DNA from: Natrinema sp. HArc-T2
GTDB lineage: Archaea; Halobacteriota; Halobacteria; Halobacteriales; Natrialbaceae
DNA length: 64,000 bases
Assembly (NCBI RefSeq): GCF_041821085.1
Contig: NZ_JBGUAZ010000001.1
Span: forward strand, 788,195 to 852,194
Reading direction: 5' to 3'
Part shown: piece by piece, positions 35,641 to 44,346 of the stretch
Numbering within the stretch: position 1 is the first letter of the stretch
Layout: each line of letters begins with the position of its first letter
Notes under the pieces: generated by a model
The model's database searches: none
Told to the model about the DNA's origin: nothing
What the model saw: the letters and a program-made list of their open reading frames with translations, nothing else
Made by a program: the position numbers and the translations under genes

Positions 35641-35714
35641 ATTATTGTGGTACTACACCGATCAGTGACAACTGTGGCAAGCCGTGTATACCGCCAGTTG
35701 ACAGTCGCGGATAC

Positions 35715-35800
35715 TGAGACGGGCTCCTATCAGTGGGTGTCGGTGGGCCCGCGACTGTCCTGCGGTCGGGCCGGGACATCGGGACAGCAGACCGTCTGAG
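35715..35800. repeat. dispersed palindrome family, copy C
   Basis: Left arm TGAGACGGGCTCCTATCAGT and right arm GGGACAGCAGACCGTCTGA are imperfect inverted copies, with inner GTGTCGGTGGGCCCGCGAC against GGTCGGGCCGGGACATC. It lies between folP and mptE, ending 37 bases before the mptE start. Confidence 0.75.
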
Positions 35801-35837
35801 ACCGAACACACAAAGCGATCGCCCGACGAGATCGTCT

Positions 35838-36545
35838 ATGGAGTTCGACGAGTGGGAACCGGTCTACGAGACGATCCTGGACGATTTCGGCTACGACCGC
35901 GCTGGCGACGAACGCGGGCGCGATCTCCTCGCGTCGTTGCTCGAGACGTCGTTCGACCCCGCCGACCTCTCGATCATCCGTGACGCGACCGTCGCTGTTG
36001 CCGGTGCCGGTCCCTCACTCGAGACCGAGCAGGCTCTCGAACGAGCACGCGCAGCCGATGTCGTCGTCGCCGCGTCGACTGCCGTCGATACCCTCGCGAG
36101 CGACGGGATCGACGTCGATTGTATGGTGACCGACCTCGACAAGAACCCCGACACCGTCGTCCGACTCACCCAGCGCGGCGTGCCGGTTGCAGTCCACGCC
36201 CACGGCGACAATCTCGAGTCGATCCGCGAGGTCGTTCCCGACTGTGACGCTGCATTCGTCCTGCCCACGACCCAGGCCGCACCCCGCGGCCCGGTCCGAA
36301 ACTACGGTGGCTTCACCGACGGCGATCGCGCGGCCTTTCTCGCCGACCACCTCGGCGCCGCGAGCCTTACGTTCGTCGGCTGGGACTTCGACGACCCCGC
36401 GGTCGACCCCGTGAAAGCGCACAAACTCGAGTGGGCCGAGCGGCTGCTTATCTGGCTCGAGTCGCGCCGCGACGAGCGCTTTGCGGTCCTCGACGGTCGG
36501 CGAGACGCGATCGAGACAGACGCGATTCCCGTCACGGAGCCGTAG
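35838..36545 (+). CDS. mptE: 6-hydroxymethyl-7,8-dihydropterin pyrophosphokinase (MptE type)
   Basis: 235 residues of the archaeal MptE/DUF115 family, which replaces bacterial FolK. Recognised by VAVAGAGPSLETEQALERAR, then VDCMVTDLDKNPDT and VAVHAHGDN, and the later SLTFVGWDFDDPAVDPVKAH. It diphosphorylates 6-hydroxymethyl-dihydropterin for the upstream-encoded dihydropteroate synthase. The start is the ATG at MEFDEWEPVYE; the frame continues upstream but encodes the palindrome there. Confidence 0.92.
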   Translation: MEFDEWEPVYETILDDFGYDRAGDERGRDLLASLLETSFDPADLSIIRDATVAVAGAGPSLETEQALERARAADVVVAASTAVDTLASDGIDVDCMVTDLDKNPDTVVRLTQRGVPVAVHAHGDNLESIREVVPDCDAAFVLPTTQAAPRGPVRNYGGFTDGDRAAFLADHLGAASLTFVGWDFDDPAVDPVKAHKLEWAERLLIWLESRRDERFAVLDGRRDAIETDAIPVTEP

Positions 36546-36591
36546 CGCCACGCTACCGGGTCCGTTCTACGCACTGTCGGCTGCGTGTGGC

Positions 36592-36777
36592 TCACCGGAT
36601 TCGATATTCGACGATGTCGCTGCTGCCACAGGCCGGACACGTCGACACGGACTCGAGCGTGGTCCCACACCGCCGACACTCCTCGATGACTGTTCGCTCG
36701 TCCGTCCGAAACAGGACCGTCTCGAGCGCTTTCCGCACTGTCGACCGCGTCGTAGTACCGTTCTCTCGACTCCGCAT
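36592..36777 (-). CDS. small zinc-ribbon protein
   Basis: 61 residues. The C-terminal half is a compact zinc ribbon, CRRCGTTLESVSTCPACGSS, with two C-x-x-C(G) knuckles. The N-terminal half is basic/helical (STVRKALETVLFRTDERTVI). Such small C-P-x-C-G proteins are frequent in haloarchaea and usually of unknown function. Start at the only ATG. Convergent with mptE. Confidence 0.75.
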   Translation of the reverse strand: MRSRENGTTTRSTVRKALETVLFRTDERTVIEECRRCGTTLESVSTCPACGSSDIVEYRIR

Positions 36778-36920
36778 GACTGGTCCGTTGCGAATATCAC
36801 AATTCGTTATTGTCTCGTTAGACAGACTGACATGAGATTCGATATCGATACGACGCGGTAATCGGCTCCTACGGCCTCGAGATCGCGACCCGCTCGCCGA
36901 CGAGACGAATCGCTTTTCGC

Positions 36921-38084
36921 TTAAAATAGTGCGTCGAGTTCGCCGCCGGTGTCCATCAGCGACGCGAACTCTTCGTCGGCGCTGGTCTGGACCTCCGTGG
37001 TCGTCTCCTGTGTCTCGATCGCGACCTGCTGGAGCCGGTCGATCCGCGGCACGTCGGTCACGCCCGACAGCAGGACGATCGCACCGACTTCGTCGCGATC
37101 GGGGAGGGGGTAGTCGCCGCCGCGGATCTCCATGCTTCCGGTCTCATCCTCGAGCCACTGGCGACCGCGCTCGACGCCCTTGCGATTTAAGTGGGACGGC
37201 GGGCCGGTGGCGACGACGAGCCCACGATCTGCGCTGGCGACCTCACAGGGAAGCGTCAACCGCCCGAGAGTGGCCTTCCGGACGAGGCTGGTTAGCCGGT
37301 TGGTCGCTTCCCCTTCATCGAACGTCTCGTCGCTGCTGGTCAGCGAGGAGAGGAGTCCGTCGTTCGTCTCGACGGTTTCGCTCGCGTAGCCGATCGTGGA
37401 GACGCCGCTGCTCGAGAGCGTGTTGATGATCTCCGAGGAGTCGACGACGCTCTCGGCAACGTGGTCGCCCTGCTGGACCTCGCCGGCGGCAAAGAGGAGG
37501 CCGAACCGCTCGGCGATTTCGCGGTTGATGCGGTCGTAGCCGCTGCCGACGGACTCGCCGGCGCTGCGCCAGGCGTCGTTATCGAAGACGAGCAGGTTGT
37601 CGACCTCGTCGACGAACGTCCGGAACGACCGGGCGGCGTTGAGTGTGTAGATGCTGCCCTCGTCCGTTCCGGGGAGGAGACCCAGTCCGTAGACTGGCTG
37701 GGTGTAGATCCGCCGCAGCTGTCTCGCGAGGACCGGTGCGCCGCCGCTGCCGGTGCCGCCGCCCATACCGGCGACGACGAGGAACGCGTCGATCTCGTGG
37801 GCCGGAACCCGGTCGATCGCAGCCTGAATCTCGTCGCTGTCCGATTTAGCGATTTCTGCGCCGAGTTCGTTGTCCGCACCGACGCCGTGGCCCTTGACGC
37901 GAGCCTGCCCGATGAGGACGCGGTTTGCCATCGGAACGTGCTCGAGTCCTTTGAGATCCGTCGTCGCGGAATTGATCGCGATCGCCGATTCGACGAAGCC
38001 GCCGTCGATCCGAGCGTCGAACGCCAGGAACTCGTCGACGACCTTTCCGCCCGCTTGACCGAAGCCGATGAGTGCGAGTTTCAT
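36921..38084 (-). CDS. cetZ: CetZ, tubulin/FtsZ-superfamily GTPase
   Basis: 387 residues. The GTPase domain begins MKLALIGFGQAGGKVVDEF and has the tubulin signature GMGGGTGSGG (about 106-115). The T-loop region ALIGFGQAGG with Q rather than the N of FtsZ, and the family's long C-terminal domain, indicate CetZ, the haloarchaeal group that controls cell shape and motility rather than division. The C-terminus SLMDTGGELDALF ends in a short conserved-looking tail. The start is the ATG at MKLALIGF; upstream in-frame residues are non-coding. Which CetZ paralogue this is cannot be told. Confidence 0.92.
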   Translation of the reverse strand: MKLALIGFGQAGGKVVDEFLAFDARIDGGFVESAIAINSATTDLKGLEHVPMANRVLIGQARVKGHGVGADNELGAEIAKSDSDEIQAAIDRVPAHEIDAFLVVAGMGGGTGSGGAPVLARQLRRIYTQPVYGLGLLPGTDEGSIYTLNAARSFRTFVDEVDNLLVFDNDAWRSAGESVGSGYDRINREIAERFGLLFAAGEVQQGDHVAESVVDSSEIINTLSSSGVSTIGYASETVETNDGLLSSLTSSDETFDEGEATNRLTSLVRKATLGRLTLPCEVASADRGLVVATGPPSHLNRKGVERGRQWLEDETGSMEIRGGDYPLPDRDEVGAIVLLSGVTDVPRIDRLQQVAIETQETTTEVQTSADEEFASLMDTGGELDALF

Positions 38085-38364
38085 AGCTGTCTCTCGTGGC
38101 CGTTCCCTGGAGTGGCTGCGGTCGACCGGTGAGGGTCGGCGCGCCCCGTTGTCATGGGAACGGGTTCCACACCACGACGGTCCGGGGACGCAGGCATTGT
38201 TATGACCGGCATACAAATGGAGTAAAGACAGTCATGGACTCATTATACTCATCGAACAGCGACTTTCATCGATCAACGATCAGTGGTGAGTTGCTCGAGC
38301 CCTGCCGTCGCTCACGGATCGCCGGAAACACGATGTTTTCCCCGCTCGAGTCGTCACGTCACGT

Positions 38365-39762
38365 GTGATCGTACACTGGCACCGTCGGGATCTCCGCCCG
38401 AGCGACAATCGCGGGCTCGCACGCGCCGCGAGCGATGGGCCGGTCGTCCCGCTTTTCGTTCTCGATCCGACCGTCCTCGAGTACGCCTCGCCGATCCGGG
38501 TTGCGTGTCTGCTCGAGGCCCTCGACGACCTGCGGGCGTGGTACCGCGAGCACGGAAGTGACCTGCTCGTCGTCCGAGGTGAGGCGAGTGCGGTCGTCCC
38601 CGAGGTCGCAGCCGAGTACGACGCGACGCGCGTCGTCTGGAACGAGGACTACAGCGGGCTCGCGCAGGACCGCGATCGGGCGGTTCGGGCGGCGCTCGAG
38701 GATGCCGACACTCCGTGTGAGTCGATCCACGACGCGATCCACCACGAACCGGGGTCGATCACGCCGAATCAGGGCGCACACTACTCGGTGTTTTCGTACT
38801 TCTGGAAGAAGTGGCGCGATCGCGAAAAACGGGACCCGGTCGACGAACCCGATCCGGGCAACCTCGCTGCCGTCTCGGGTAACCCGATCCCGTCGCTCGC
38901 GGACCTGGGGTTCGACGCCCCCGAGGCGACGCCGCCGACGGTGACGACGGCAGCGGCTCGAGAGCGCGTCGCGGCGTTCTGTGCGGGGCCGATCTACGAC
39001 TACGCGGCGCGACGCGACTACCCCGCCGAGAGTGGAACCTCGCGGCTCTCTCCCCATCTCAAGTGGGGGACGATCGGCCCGCGAGAACTGTACGCGGCGA
39101 CCGACCGAGCCGCCCGGCGGGCGGAGACGGACGACGACCGCGAGAGCGTCCGTGCGTTCCAGCGCCAACTCGCCTGGCGGGAGTTCTACGCCCACGTGCT
39201 GGCGTTCAATCCCGAGACCGTCACCGAGAATTTCAGCGGCTACGAGAACGAGATCGAGTGGCAGAACGATCCGGTCGAACTCGAGGCCTGGCAAGCCGGC
39301 GAGACGGGGTATCCGATCGTCGACGCGGGGATGCGCCAGCTTCTCGCGGAGGGGTGGATGCACAACCGCGTGCGGATGCTCGTCGCCTCCTTTTTGACCA
39401 AGGATCTCCTGACCGACTGGCGAGTAGGATACGACTGGTTCCGGCAGCAACTCGCGGATCACGACACGGCAAACGACGTCGGCGGCTGGCAGTGGGCGGG
39501 CTCGACCGGCACCGACGCTCAGCCGTACTTCCGGGTGTTCAACCCGATGAAACAGGGCCGAGAGTACGATCCCGACGGCGAGTACATCCGTGAGTACGTC
39601 CCCGAACTTGCCGATGCGACCGCCGACGAGATCCACAGCTGGCACGAGTTAGCGCCGGCTGAACGAGAGGAGGCCGCCCCCGCGTATCCGGCACCGATCG
39701 TCGACCACGCCGACCGTCGGGAGCGGGCGATCGACCTGTTCGAACGGGCGCGCGGTGAATGA
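38365..39762 (+). CDS. phr: deoxyribodipyrimidine photolyase
   Basis: 465 residues of the class I cryptochrome/photolyase family. N-terminal antenna-binding domain (about 1-130, IVHWHRRDLRPSDNRGLARA) and FAD domain (about 200-450) with LSPHLKWGTIGPRELYA, QLAWREFYAHVL, GYPIVDAGMRQLLAEGWMHN, LLTDWRVGYDWF and DAQPYFRVFNP are complete. It repairs UV-induced cyclobutane pyrimidine dimers with visible light. The start is GTG. Divergent from cetZ, with about 280 gene-free bases between. Confidence 0.95.
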   Translation: MIVHWHRRDLRPSDNRGLARAASDGPVVPLFVLDPTVLEYASPIRVACLLEALDDLRAWYREHGSDLLVVRGEASAVVPEVAAEYDATRVVWNEDYSGLAQDRDRAVRAALEDADTPCESIHDAIHHEPGSITPNQGAHYSVFSYFWKKWRDREKRDPVDEPDPGNLAAVSGNPIPSLADLGFDAPEATPPTVTTAAARERVAAFCAGPIYDYAARRDYPAESGTSRLSPHLKWGTIGPRELYAATDRAARRAETDDDRESVRAFQRQLAWREFYAHVLAFNPETVTENFSGYENEIEWQNDPVELEAWQAGETGYPIVDAGMRQLLAEGWMHNRVRMLVASFLTKDLLTDWRVGYDWFRQQLADHDTANDVGGWQWAGSTGTDAQPYFRVFNPMKQGREYDPDGEYIREYVPELADATADEIHSWHELAPAEREEAAPAYPAPIVDHADRRERAIDLFERARGE

Positions 39763-39774
39763 TCGGCGTCGCGG

Positions 39775-39849
39775 GTGTACAACCTGCTGTCGCCGTCGAT
39801 CCGGCACGTGATTCTCGAGCAGTTACCACCGGACATCGAGGATAGATAA
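39775..39849 (+). other. tiny in-frame reading frame just after the phr stop
   Basis: Downstream of the phr TGA the same frame stays open for 28 codons and ends in TAA. From a GTG it reads MYNLLSPSIRHVILEQLPP plus five residues. The segment looks more like real protein than chance. It may be a remnant of a longer phr C-terminus, a fragment of another gene, or coincidence. Confidence 0.25.
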
Positions 39850-39917
39850 TCACTCCCAGTCAGTAAATTACTGTATTCGCCATTATCCTTATCAACGTGA
39901 ATCCCTACAGGACTAGT

Positions 39918-40226
39918 ATGTCCACTCCGGACGAGACGTCGATGCTCGATGGGGGGTGGTCGCCGTCACAGGCGATCATTGAAGCCATCGCTGCCGAGGA
40001 GGGCATCGACGTCACCGATGTCGAGCCCCCGGAGTACGACCCGCTGTTTACGGTGGTCAATCCCGAGGCGCTCGACGACCTGTTTACCACCACTGGCGGC
40101 GGTGCCAGCACTGTGGTTGTCCATCTCGAGTACGAGGGCTACGAGATCGTCGTCCGCTCTGACTGCAACGTCGAGGTCCGAGATCGTTCGGCGAACGAGT
40201 CGGTTGGTCGGCCGATCGAGGAGTAG
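39918..40226 (+). CDS. HalOD1 output-domain protein
   Basis: 102 residues consisting of a single HalOD1 domain, a haloarchaea-specific output module usually attached to or near signalling proteins. Recognised by SPSQAIIEAIAAEEGIDVTD, then PPEYDPLFTVVNPEALDDLF and VVVHLEYEGYEIVVRSD. The biochemical role of HalOD1 is unknown. The ATG at MSTPDETSM is preferred; an upstream ATG adds MNPYRTS. TATA-like CCTTATC lies about 30 bases upstream. The palindrome copy D begins 11 bases after its stop. Confidence 0.85.
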   Translation: MSTPDETSMLDGGWSPSQAIIEAIAAEEGIDVTDVEPPEYDPLFTVVNPEALDDLFTTTGGGASTVVVHLEYEGYEIVVRSDCNVEVRDRSANESVGRPIEE

Positions 40227-40236
40227 TCTCGCTGGC

Positions 40237-40299
40237 TCATACGGTCTGCTGTCACTGGGTTGCGGGTGCGTCGGCACTGACTGACAGGTGTCCGTATCA
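40237..40299. repeat. dispersed palindrome family, copy D
   Basis: Short copy (63 bases). Left arm TCATACGGTCTGCTGTCACT pairs with right arm CTGACAGGTGTCCGTATCA. The loop is only TGGGTTGCGGGTGCGTCGGC, so the inner stem of longer copies is missing. The last TCA (40297-40299) is the stop codon of the isomerase-like gene. Confidence 0.85.
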
Positions 40300-41265
40300 C
40301 TCCGCCCAGTATGCCTCACCAGGCTGGGTCTCGAAGATCGCTCGCCCGAGCAGATCAATCGCTTTCTCGAGACCCTCCCGCGAACTGGTCAGGGAGTCCT
40401 CGTGTTCGATGCTCAGCGTGCCGTCGTAGCCGATCATCCGCAGCGTGGAGACGATGTCCTTCCAGTGGGCTTCACCGTGACCGTAGCCCACCGAGCGAAA
40501 CAGCCACGACCGGTTGGGTTCGTCGTCGTACGGGGTCGTATCGAGCACACCCTTTTCGCGGGCCTGTGCGTCGTAGATCTGCGTGTCCTTGGCATGGACG
40601 TGGTGGATCGCGTCGTGCTCGCCCAGATATCGGATCGCGTCGGTGATCGTGATCCCCTGCCAGTAGAGGTGTGAGGGATCGAAGTTCGCCCCGATCCGCT
40701 CGCCGGTCGCCTCGCGCAGTCGGGCCAGCCCGTGGGGTTCGTAGACCAGCATGTTCGGGTGCATCTCGATCGCCACATCGACCTCGTGGTCGGCGGCGAA
40801 GTCGGCGAGCTCGCCCCAGTACTCGATGGCATGCTCCCACTGGTACTCGAGCGCGTCGGCGTGTTGTGGCGGCCAGGGTGCGGTGATCCAGTTGGGCGTC
40901 TCGTCGGCTGGACTGCCCGCTGGCAGCCCCGAGAAGCAGGTGACGGCGTCGACCTCGAGCTGGGCGGCCAGTCGGATCGCCTCGCGAAGTTCTGTGTCGG
41001 CGTGTGCGGCGCGCTCGTCGTCGGGATGCAAGGGGTTGTTGTGCGTCGCGAGCGCGCTGATCTGCATATCGTACTCCGCGAGCAGGTTGGCGAGTTCGGC
41101 CTGTGCACGCTCGTCGTCGAGATACGCCGATCGGGTGAGGTGGGCTTGTCCCGGGTGGCCGCCGACGCCGGGTTCGATCGCGCCGACGCCGAGGCCGTCG
41201 AGATACGGCAGGGCTTCCTCGAGCGATTCGTCGGCCAGCGGCGGAGTGTGGACGCCGATCTCCAT
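40297..41265 (-). CDS. sugar phosphate isomerase/epimerase-like TIM-barrel protein
   Basis: 322 residues of the xylose-isomerase-like AP-endonuclease-2 TIM-barrel family. It starts MEIGVHTPPLADESLEEALP and contains metal-ligand-type motifs: VAIEMHPNMLVYEPHGL, GANFDPSHLYWQGITITDAI, HHVHAKDTQIYDAQ and LSIEHEDSL. Such proteins isomerise or epimerise sugars and keto-sugars using a divalent metal. Together with the Gfo/Idh/MocA gene upstream it suggests catabolism of inositol-like or unusual sugars taken up by the nearby ABC system. A longer frame start 35 codons upstream is rejected because it runs into palindrome copy E. Confidence 0.85.
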   Translation of the reverse strand: MEIGVHTPPLADESLEEALPYLDGLGVGAIEPGVGGHPGQAHLTRSAYLDDERAQAELANLLAEYDMQISALATHNNPLHPDDERAAHADTELREAIRLAAQLEVDAVTCFSGLPAGSPADETPNWITAPWPPQHADALEYQWEHAIEYWGELADFAADHEVDVAIEMHPNMLVYEPHGLARLREATGERIGANFDPSHLYWQGITITDAIRYLGEHDAIHHVHAKDTQIYDAQAREKGVLDTTPYDDEPNRSWLFRSVGYGHGEAHWKDIVSTLRMIGYDGTLSIEHEDSLTSSREGLEKAIDLLGRAIFETQPGEAYWAE

Positions 41266-41366
41266 GGGGGCAGCGACCACACCTGGCGAGATAAAACGAC
41301 GGCTGGCAGGCACTCGGTAGCGGGCGGCGGGGGTCGACTCCGGTCGCGGTGTCGGACCTAACGGCG

Positions 41367-41447
41367 TCATACGGACGGCTGTCAGTCAGTGCCGGCGCAC
41401 CTCCGTTCTGCGGGTGCGCCGGGACCCAGTGACAGCAGCCCGTATCA
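41367..41447. repeat. dispersed palindrome family, copy E
   Basis: Left arm TCATACGGACGGCTGTCAGT and right arm CAGTGACAGCAGCCCGTATCA form a long stem, and the inner GCCGGCGCACC pairs with GGGTGCGCCGG. It is the best double-stem copy. Its last TCA (41445-41447) is the stop codon of the neighbouring small gene. Confidence 0.88.
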
Positions 41448-41690
41448 GCCGCTGATCGTCAGAATCCCGTCGTTGACGGTCACGTCGCTGGCGTTCTCGG
41501 GGACGGCAAACTCGAACTGCTCGTCGCCGACGACGACGATCGCCGTGTCGTCGACGATGTCGACCGTCGGCGTCTCGCCGGTGGGGCCGAAATCGACGGC
41601 GATGACGCTCTCGTCCTCGTATTCACGGTTGGTGATCGTGATATCTGTCGTCTCGCCGGCTGCAGCTTCCAGTTCGGGTGGTGTTTCCAT
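41445..41690 (-). CDS. small conserved haloarchaeal protein (DUF7127-like)
   Basis: 81 residues, very acidic, all-beta looking. It resembles the haloarchaeal family DUF7127 (ESVIAVDFGPTGETPTVDIV, AIVVVGDEQFEFAVP, NDGILTISG). The pattern of an alpha-crystallin-like core ending in N-DGILTI recalls small heat-shock proteins, to which it may be distantly related. No function is established. The start is the only ATG. Its stop codon is part of palindrome copy E. Confidence 0.75.
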   Translation of the reverse strand: METPPELEAAAGETTDITITNREYEDESVIAVDFGPTGETPTVDIVDDTAIVVVGDEQFEFAVPENASDVTVNDGILTISG

Positions 41691-41759
41691 ACGATAGCTT
41701 GGTGGCTCAGTACCGTAAATATCGTGCCCGATACTGCTCGGCAGCGCCCCTCTCCGGCA

Positions 41760-42827
41760 TCAGTTCTCGAGCGTGACTGTCTGCCCTTTTTCGCTCGAGT
41801 CGTAGATTCCATGGATGACCCGCTGGACTTCGAGTGCCTCGTCGACGGTGTTTTCGCGCTTCCCGTCGTTGATGATCCGGTCGAAAAAGGCCTTCTGCTC
41901 GTCCGAATGGGTGTCGTTCTGGCGCGTCTCGACCGACGTGTCCTCGAGGTGGTCGGGGCCGACGCTACTCGCCGAGTAGAGAGAGAGATCCCCTTCGAGG
42001 AGGTCGAAGCGGGCGGCGGCGTCGGTGCCGCGGGCGATGAACTCGTGGGTGGCCGGTCGGTTGGTCGCCCACGCGACCTCGAGCGAGATCGTTCGGTTGC
42101 CCGCACAGCGAATGAAGGCACTGGCGGAGTCGTCGACGTCGAAGCCACCGGGACCCGCGTCGTCGGCCCACATGTCGAGATAGGCATACTCCTCACGGGA
42201 GCCGAACTCGCTGCGAGCCACGCCGCTTACCTCCTCGACGTCGGGGTATCCGAGCAGGTATAACGCCAGATCGATGGCGTGGACGCCCAGATCGATGAGC
42301 GCGCCACCGCCAGCGATCTGTCGGTGGGTGAACCACGTCCCTCGACCCGGTATCCCACGTCGCCGGACGTAGTTGGCCTCGACGTGCGACACGTCGCCGA
42401 GCTCACCCCGGTCGATACGGCTTTTGACGATTCGAACCGTGTTCGCAAACCGGTTGTTGAACCCCACCATGGCGTACCCCTCCGAGTCCGTTGCCGCCTC
42501 GGCGATCCGTTCTGCACTCTCGAGGGAGTGCCCCAGTGGCTTCTCGAGTAAGACGTGCAGGTTGCGCTCGAAGGCATCGACCGCGTACTCCTCGTGGTAC
42601 TTATTCGGTGTCGTGATGATGACGGCGTCGACGGTCTCGTACAACTCGTGGTGATCGTCGTAGACGTCGACATCGTACCGACGGGCAAAGCGTGTCCGCG
42701 CCTCGGCGGAGACGTCCATGCCACCGGCGAGTGTCACGCCGTGCTCGACGAGTCGTTCAGCGTGATACTGGCCGATGTTGCCGAGCCCGATGATCCCAGC
42801 GTTGATGTCAGAGCGATTCCGTGTCAT
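41760..42827 (-). CDS. Gfo/Idh/MocA family NAD(P)-dependent oxidoreductase
   Basis: 355 residues. The N-terminal Rossmann domain has AGIIGLGNIGQYHAERLVEH; the family's EKP motif is LLEKPLGHSLESAERI (about 93). The C-terminal substrate domain has VEANYVRRRGIPGRGTWFTH and GGGALIDLGVHAIDLALYLL with a conserved D-G/L-H catalytic part. It would oxidise a sugar or cyclitol such as inositol or glucose. It lies in the same direction as, and downstream of, the sugar ABC genes, which suggests it handles the imported substrate. Confidence 0.9.
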   Translation of the reverse strand: MTRNRSDINAGIIGLGNIGQYHAERLVEHGVTLAGGMDVSAEARTRFARRYDVDVYDDHHELYETVDAVIITTPNKYHEEYAVDAFERNLHVLLEKPLGHSLESAERIAEAATDSEGYAMVGFNNRFANTVRIVKSRIDRGELGDVSHVEANYVRRRGIPGRGTWFTHRQIAGGGALIDLGVHAIDLALYLLGYPDVEEVSGVARSEFGSREEYAYLDMWADDAGPGGFDVDDSASAFIRCAGNRTISLEVAWATNRPATHEFIARGTDAAARFDLLEGDLSLYSASSVGPDHLEDTSVETRQNDTHSDEQKAFFDRIINDGKRENTVDEALEVQRVIHGIYDSSEKGQTVTLEN

Positions 42828-43154
42828 TTCGATGTCGTTGGTGTGCTGTCCGCGGTCGTTTCGTTTCAGTCCGATACACCCAGTTCCGCTATATCAAATC
42901 ATTTGGCTCGAGCGACTTCCATCCATCGCCAAACTGAATGTTGGCCATCGCTTACCCCGTCTGGCCGCCGTTGCGAGACCAGCCACTCGTACGGTCTGCT
43001 GTCCCGAGTTCCCGGTGGGCCCGCAGGACGGTCGCGGTTCCACCGACACCGACTGACAGAAGTCCGTCTCGGAGCTGTATTTCGGTCGTACGCGGGGTGA
43101 CGAGCCACGAGCCGTGTGACACACTCGAGCAGCGCGTGTGGTCTGCCGACCACG
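42828..43154. other. intergenic region between the ABC ATPase and oxidoreductase genes
   Basis: 327 bases, holding palindrome copy F in the middle. Near 42880-42915 lies an AT-rich stretch with ATATCAAATCATTTGG, a possible promoter for the oxidoreductase on the minus strand. Nothing else recognised. Confidence 0.5.
42987..43070. repeat. dispersed palindrome family, copy F
   Basis: Left arm TCGTACGGTCTGCTGTCCC and right arm CGACTGACAGAAGTCCGTCTC. The inner CCGGTGGGCCCGCAGGACGG and GTCGCGGTTCCACCGACACC pair in part. It is nearly identical in the middle to copy B. Unlike four others it does not overlap a stop codon; it lies 84 bases beyond the ATPase gene's stop. Confidence 0.8.
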
Positions 43155-44342
43155 TTAGCTATCTGCTTCCGTCGGCGTCGTGCCGGATTCTTGCTCTTCG
43201 AGGCCGCTGATGCCGTGGACCAGCGCGTCGCCGGTGGTCGCATCGAAGAGATGGATCTTCGAGCGGTCGAGCACGACGTCGACGTCCTGGTCCGCTTCGA
43301 TCTCCGTGTCGGGGGTGACGCTCATCAGCAACTGGTTCGGCGACGTGGCGGGGTCTTCCTCCATCGACCCCGCTGCGCCCTCGGCCAGCAGGAGGTAGAC
43401 GAACACCTCGTCGCCCATCGGCTCGAGCACGTCGGTCCTGGCGTCGATCCGGTCCGTCGGCGCGGCAAGCGAGTCCGCATATTGGGCCATGTGGACGTCT
43501 TCCGGTCGAACACCCATCGTGACGGCGTCACCGACCGTCACCCCTGGCAGCCGTGCGGCGTCCAGATCGACGGTGAAGTTGTCCGTCTCGAGGCCACCGT
43601 CGATGACTTCGCCGTCGGCGAAGTTCATCGAGGGTGAGCCGATGAAGCCGGCGACGAACCGGTTTGCGGGCTCGTTGTAGCAGGTCAGTGGCGGTGCGAG
43701 CTGCTGGAGTTGACCCTCGTTCAGGACGGCGATCCGGTTCGACATCGTCATCGCCTCGGCCTGATCGTGGGTGACGTAGATGATCGTCGTCCCGAGTTCG
43801 CGGTGGAGCCGCTGGAGTTCGGTCCGCATGTGGACGCGCAGCTTCGCGTCCAGGTTGGCCAGCGGTTCGTCCATCAGGAAGACGTCGGGGTTGCGCACGA
43901 TCGCGCGGGCGATCGCCACCCGCTGGCGCTGACCACCAGACAGTTCATCGGGCATCCGATCTAACATCCCCTCGAGTTGCACGATGTCGGCGGCCTGCTC
44001 GACGCGACGGTGGACCTCCTCGTCGTCGTACGTCCGGAGCCGCAGCCCGAAGGAGATGTTCTCGAAGACGTCCATATGGGGAAACAGCGCGATGTTCTGG
44101 AAGACCATCGCGACGCCTCGATCCTTGGGTGCGAGGGTCGTCACGTCGTCGTCACCGATGTACACCTGCCCTTCAGTCGGCTGTGTGAGTCCAGCGACAG
44201 TCTCCATCGTCGTCGATTTTCCACAGCCTGATGGGCCGACGAAGGTGACGAACTCGCCGTCTTCGATCTCCATACTGACGTCGTCGACCGCGGTGACGTC
44301 GTCGTAGCGTTTCGTGATGTGTTCGAGTCGTACTCGTGCCAT
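43155..44342 (-). CDS. sugar ABC transporter ATPase (MalK/UgpC type)
   Basis: 395 residues. The ATPase domain has Walker A GPSGCGKST (about 36-44), Q-loop VFQNIALFPHMDVFEN, signature [17 protein letters not shown], Walker B VFLMDEPLANLDAKL and H-loop YVTHDQAEAM. The C-terminal MalK-type regulatory OB/TOBE region (about 240-375) is present. It energises sugar import with the two upstream permeases, from which it is separated by four bases, and is the last gene of that operon. Confidence 0.93.
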   Translation of the reverse strand: MARVRLEHITKRYDDVTAVDDVSMEIEDGEFVTFVGPSGCGKSTTMETVAGLTQPTEGQVYIGDDDVTTLAPKDRGVAMVFQNIALFPHMDVFENISFGLRLRTYDDEEVHRRVEQAADIVQLEGMLDRMPDELSGGQRQRVAIARAIVRNPDVFLMDEPLANLDAKLRVHMRTELQRLHRELGTTIIYVTHDQAEAMTMSNRIAVLNEGQLQQLAPPLTCYNEPANRFVAGFIGSPSMNFADGEVIDGGLETDNFTVDLDAARLPGVTVGDAVTMGVRPEDVHMAQYADSLAAPTDRIDARTDVLEPMGDEVFVYLLLAEGAAGSMEEDPATSPNQLLMSVTPDTEIEADQDVDVVLDRSKIHLFDATTGDALVHGISGLEEQESGTTPTEADS

Positions 44343-44346
44343 TGGC

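Noticed and set aside
35569..35799. Protein-coding frame MVEWTPGGLP... ahead of mptE
   Set aside because: It reads through the palindrome and has no haloarchaeal composition or family similarity.
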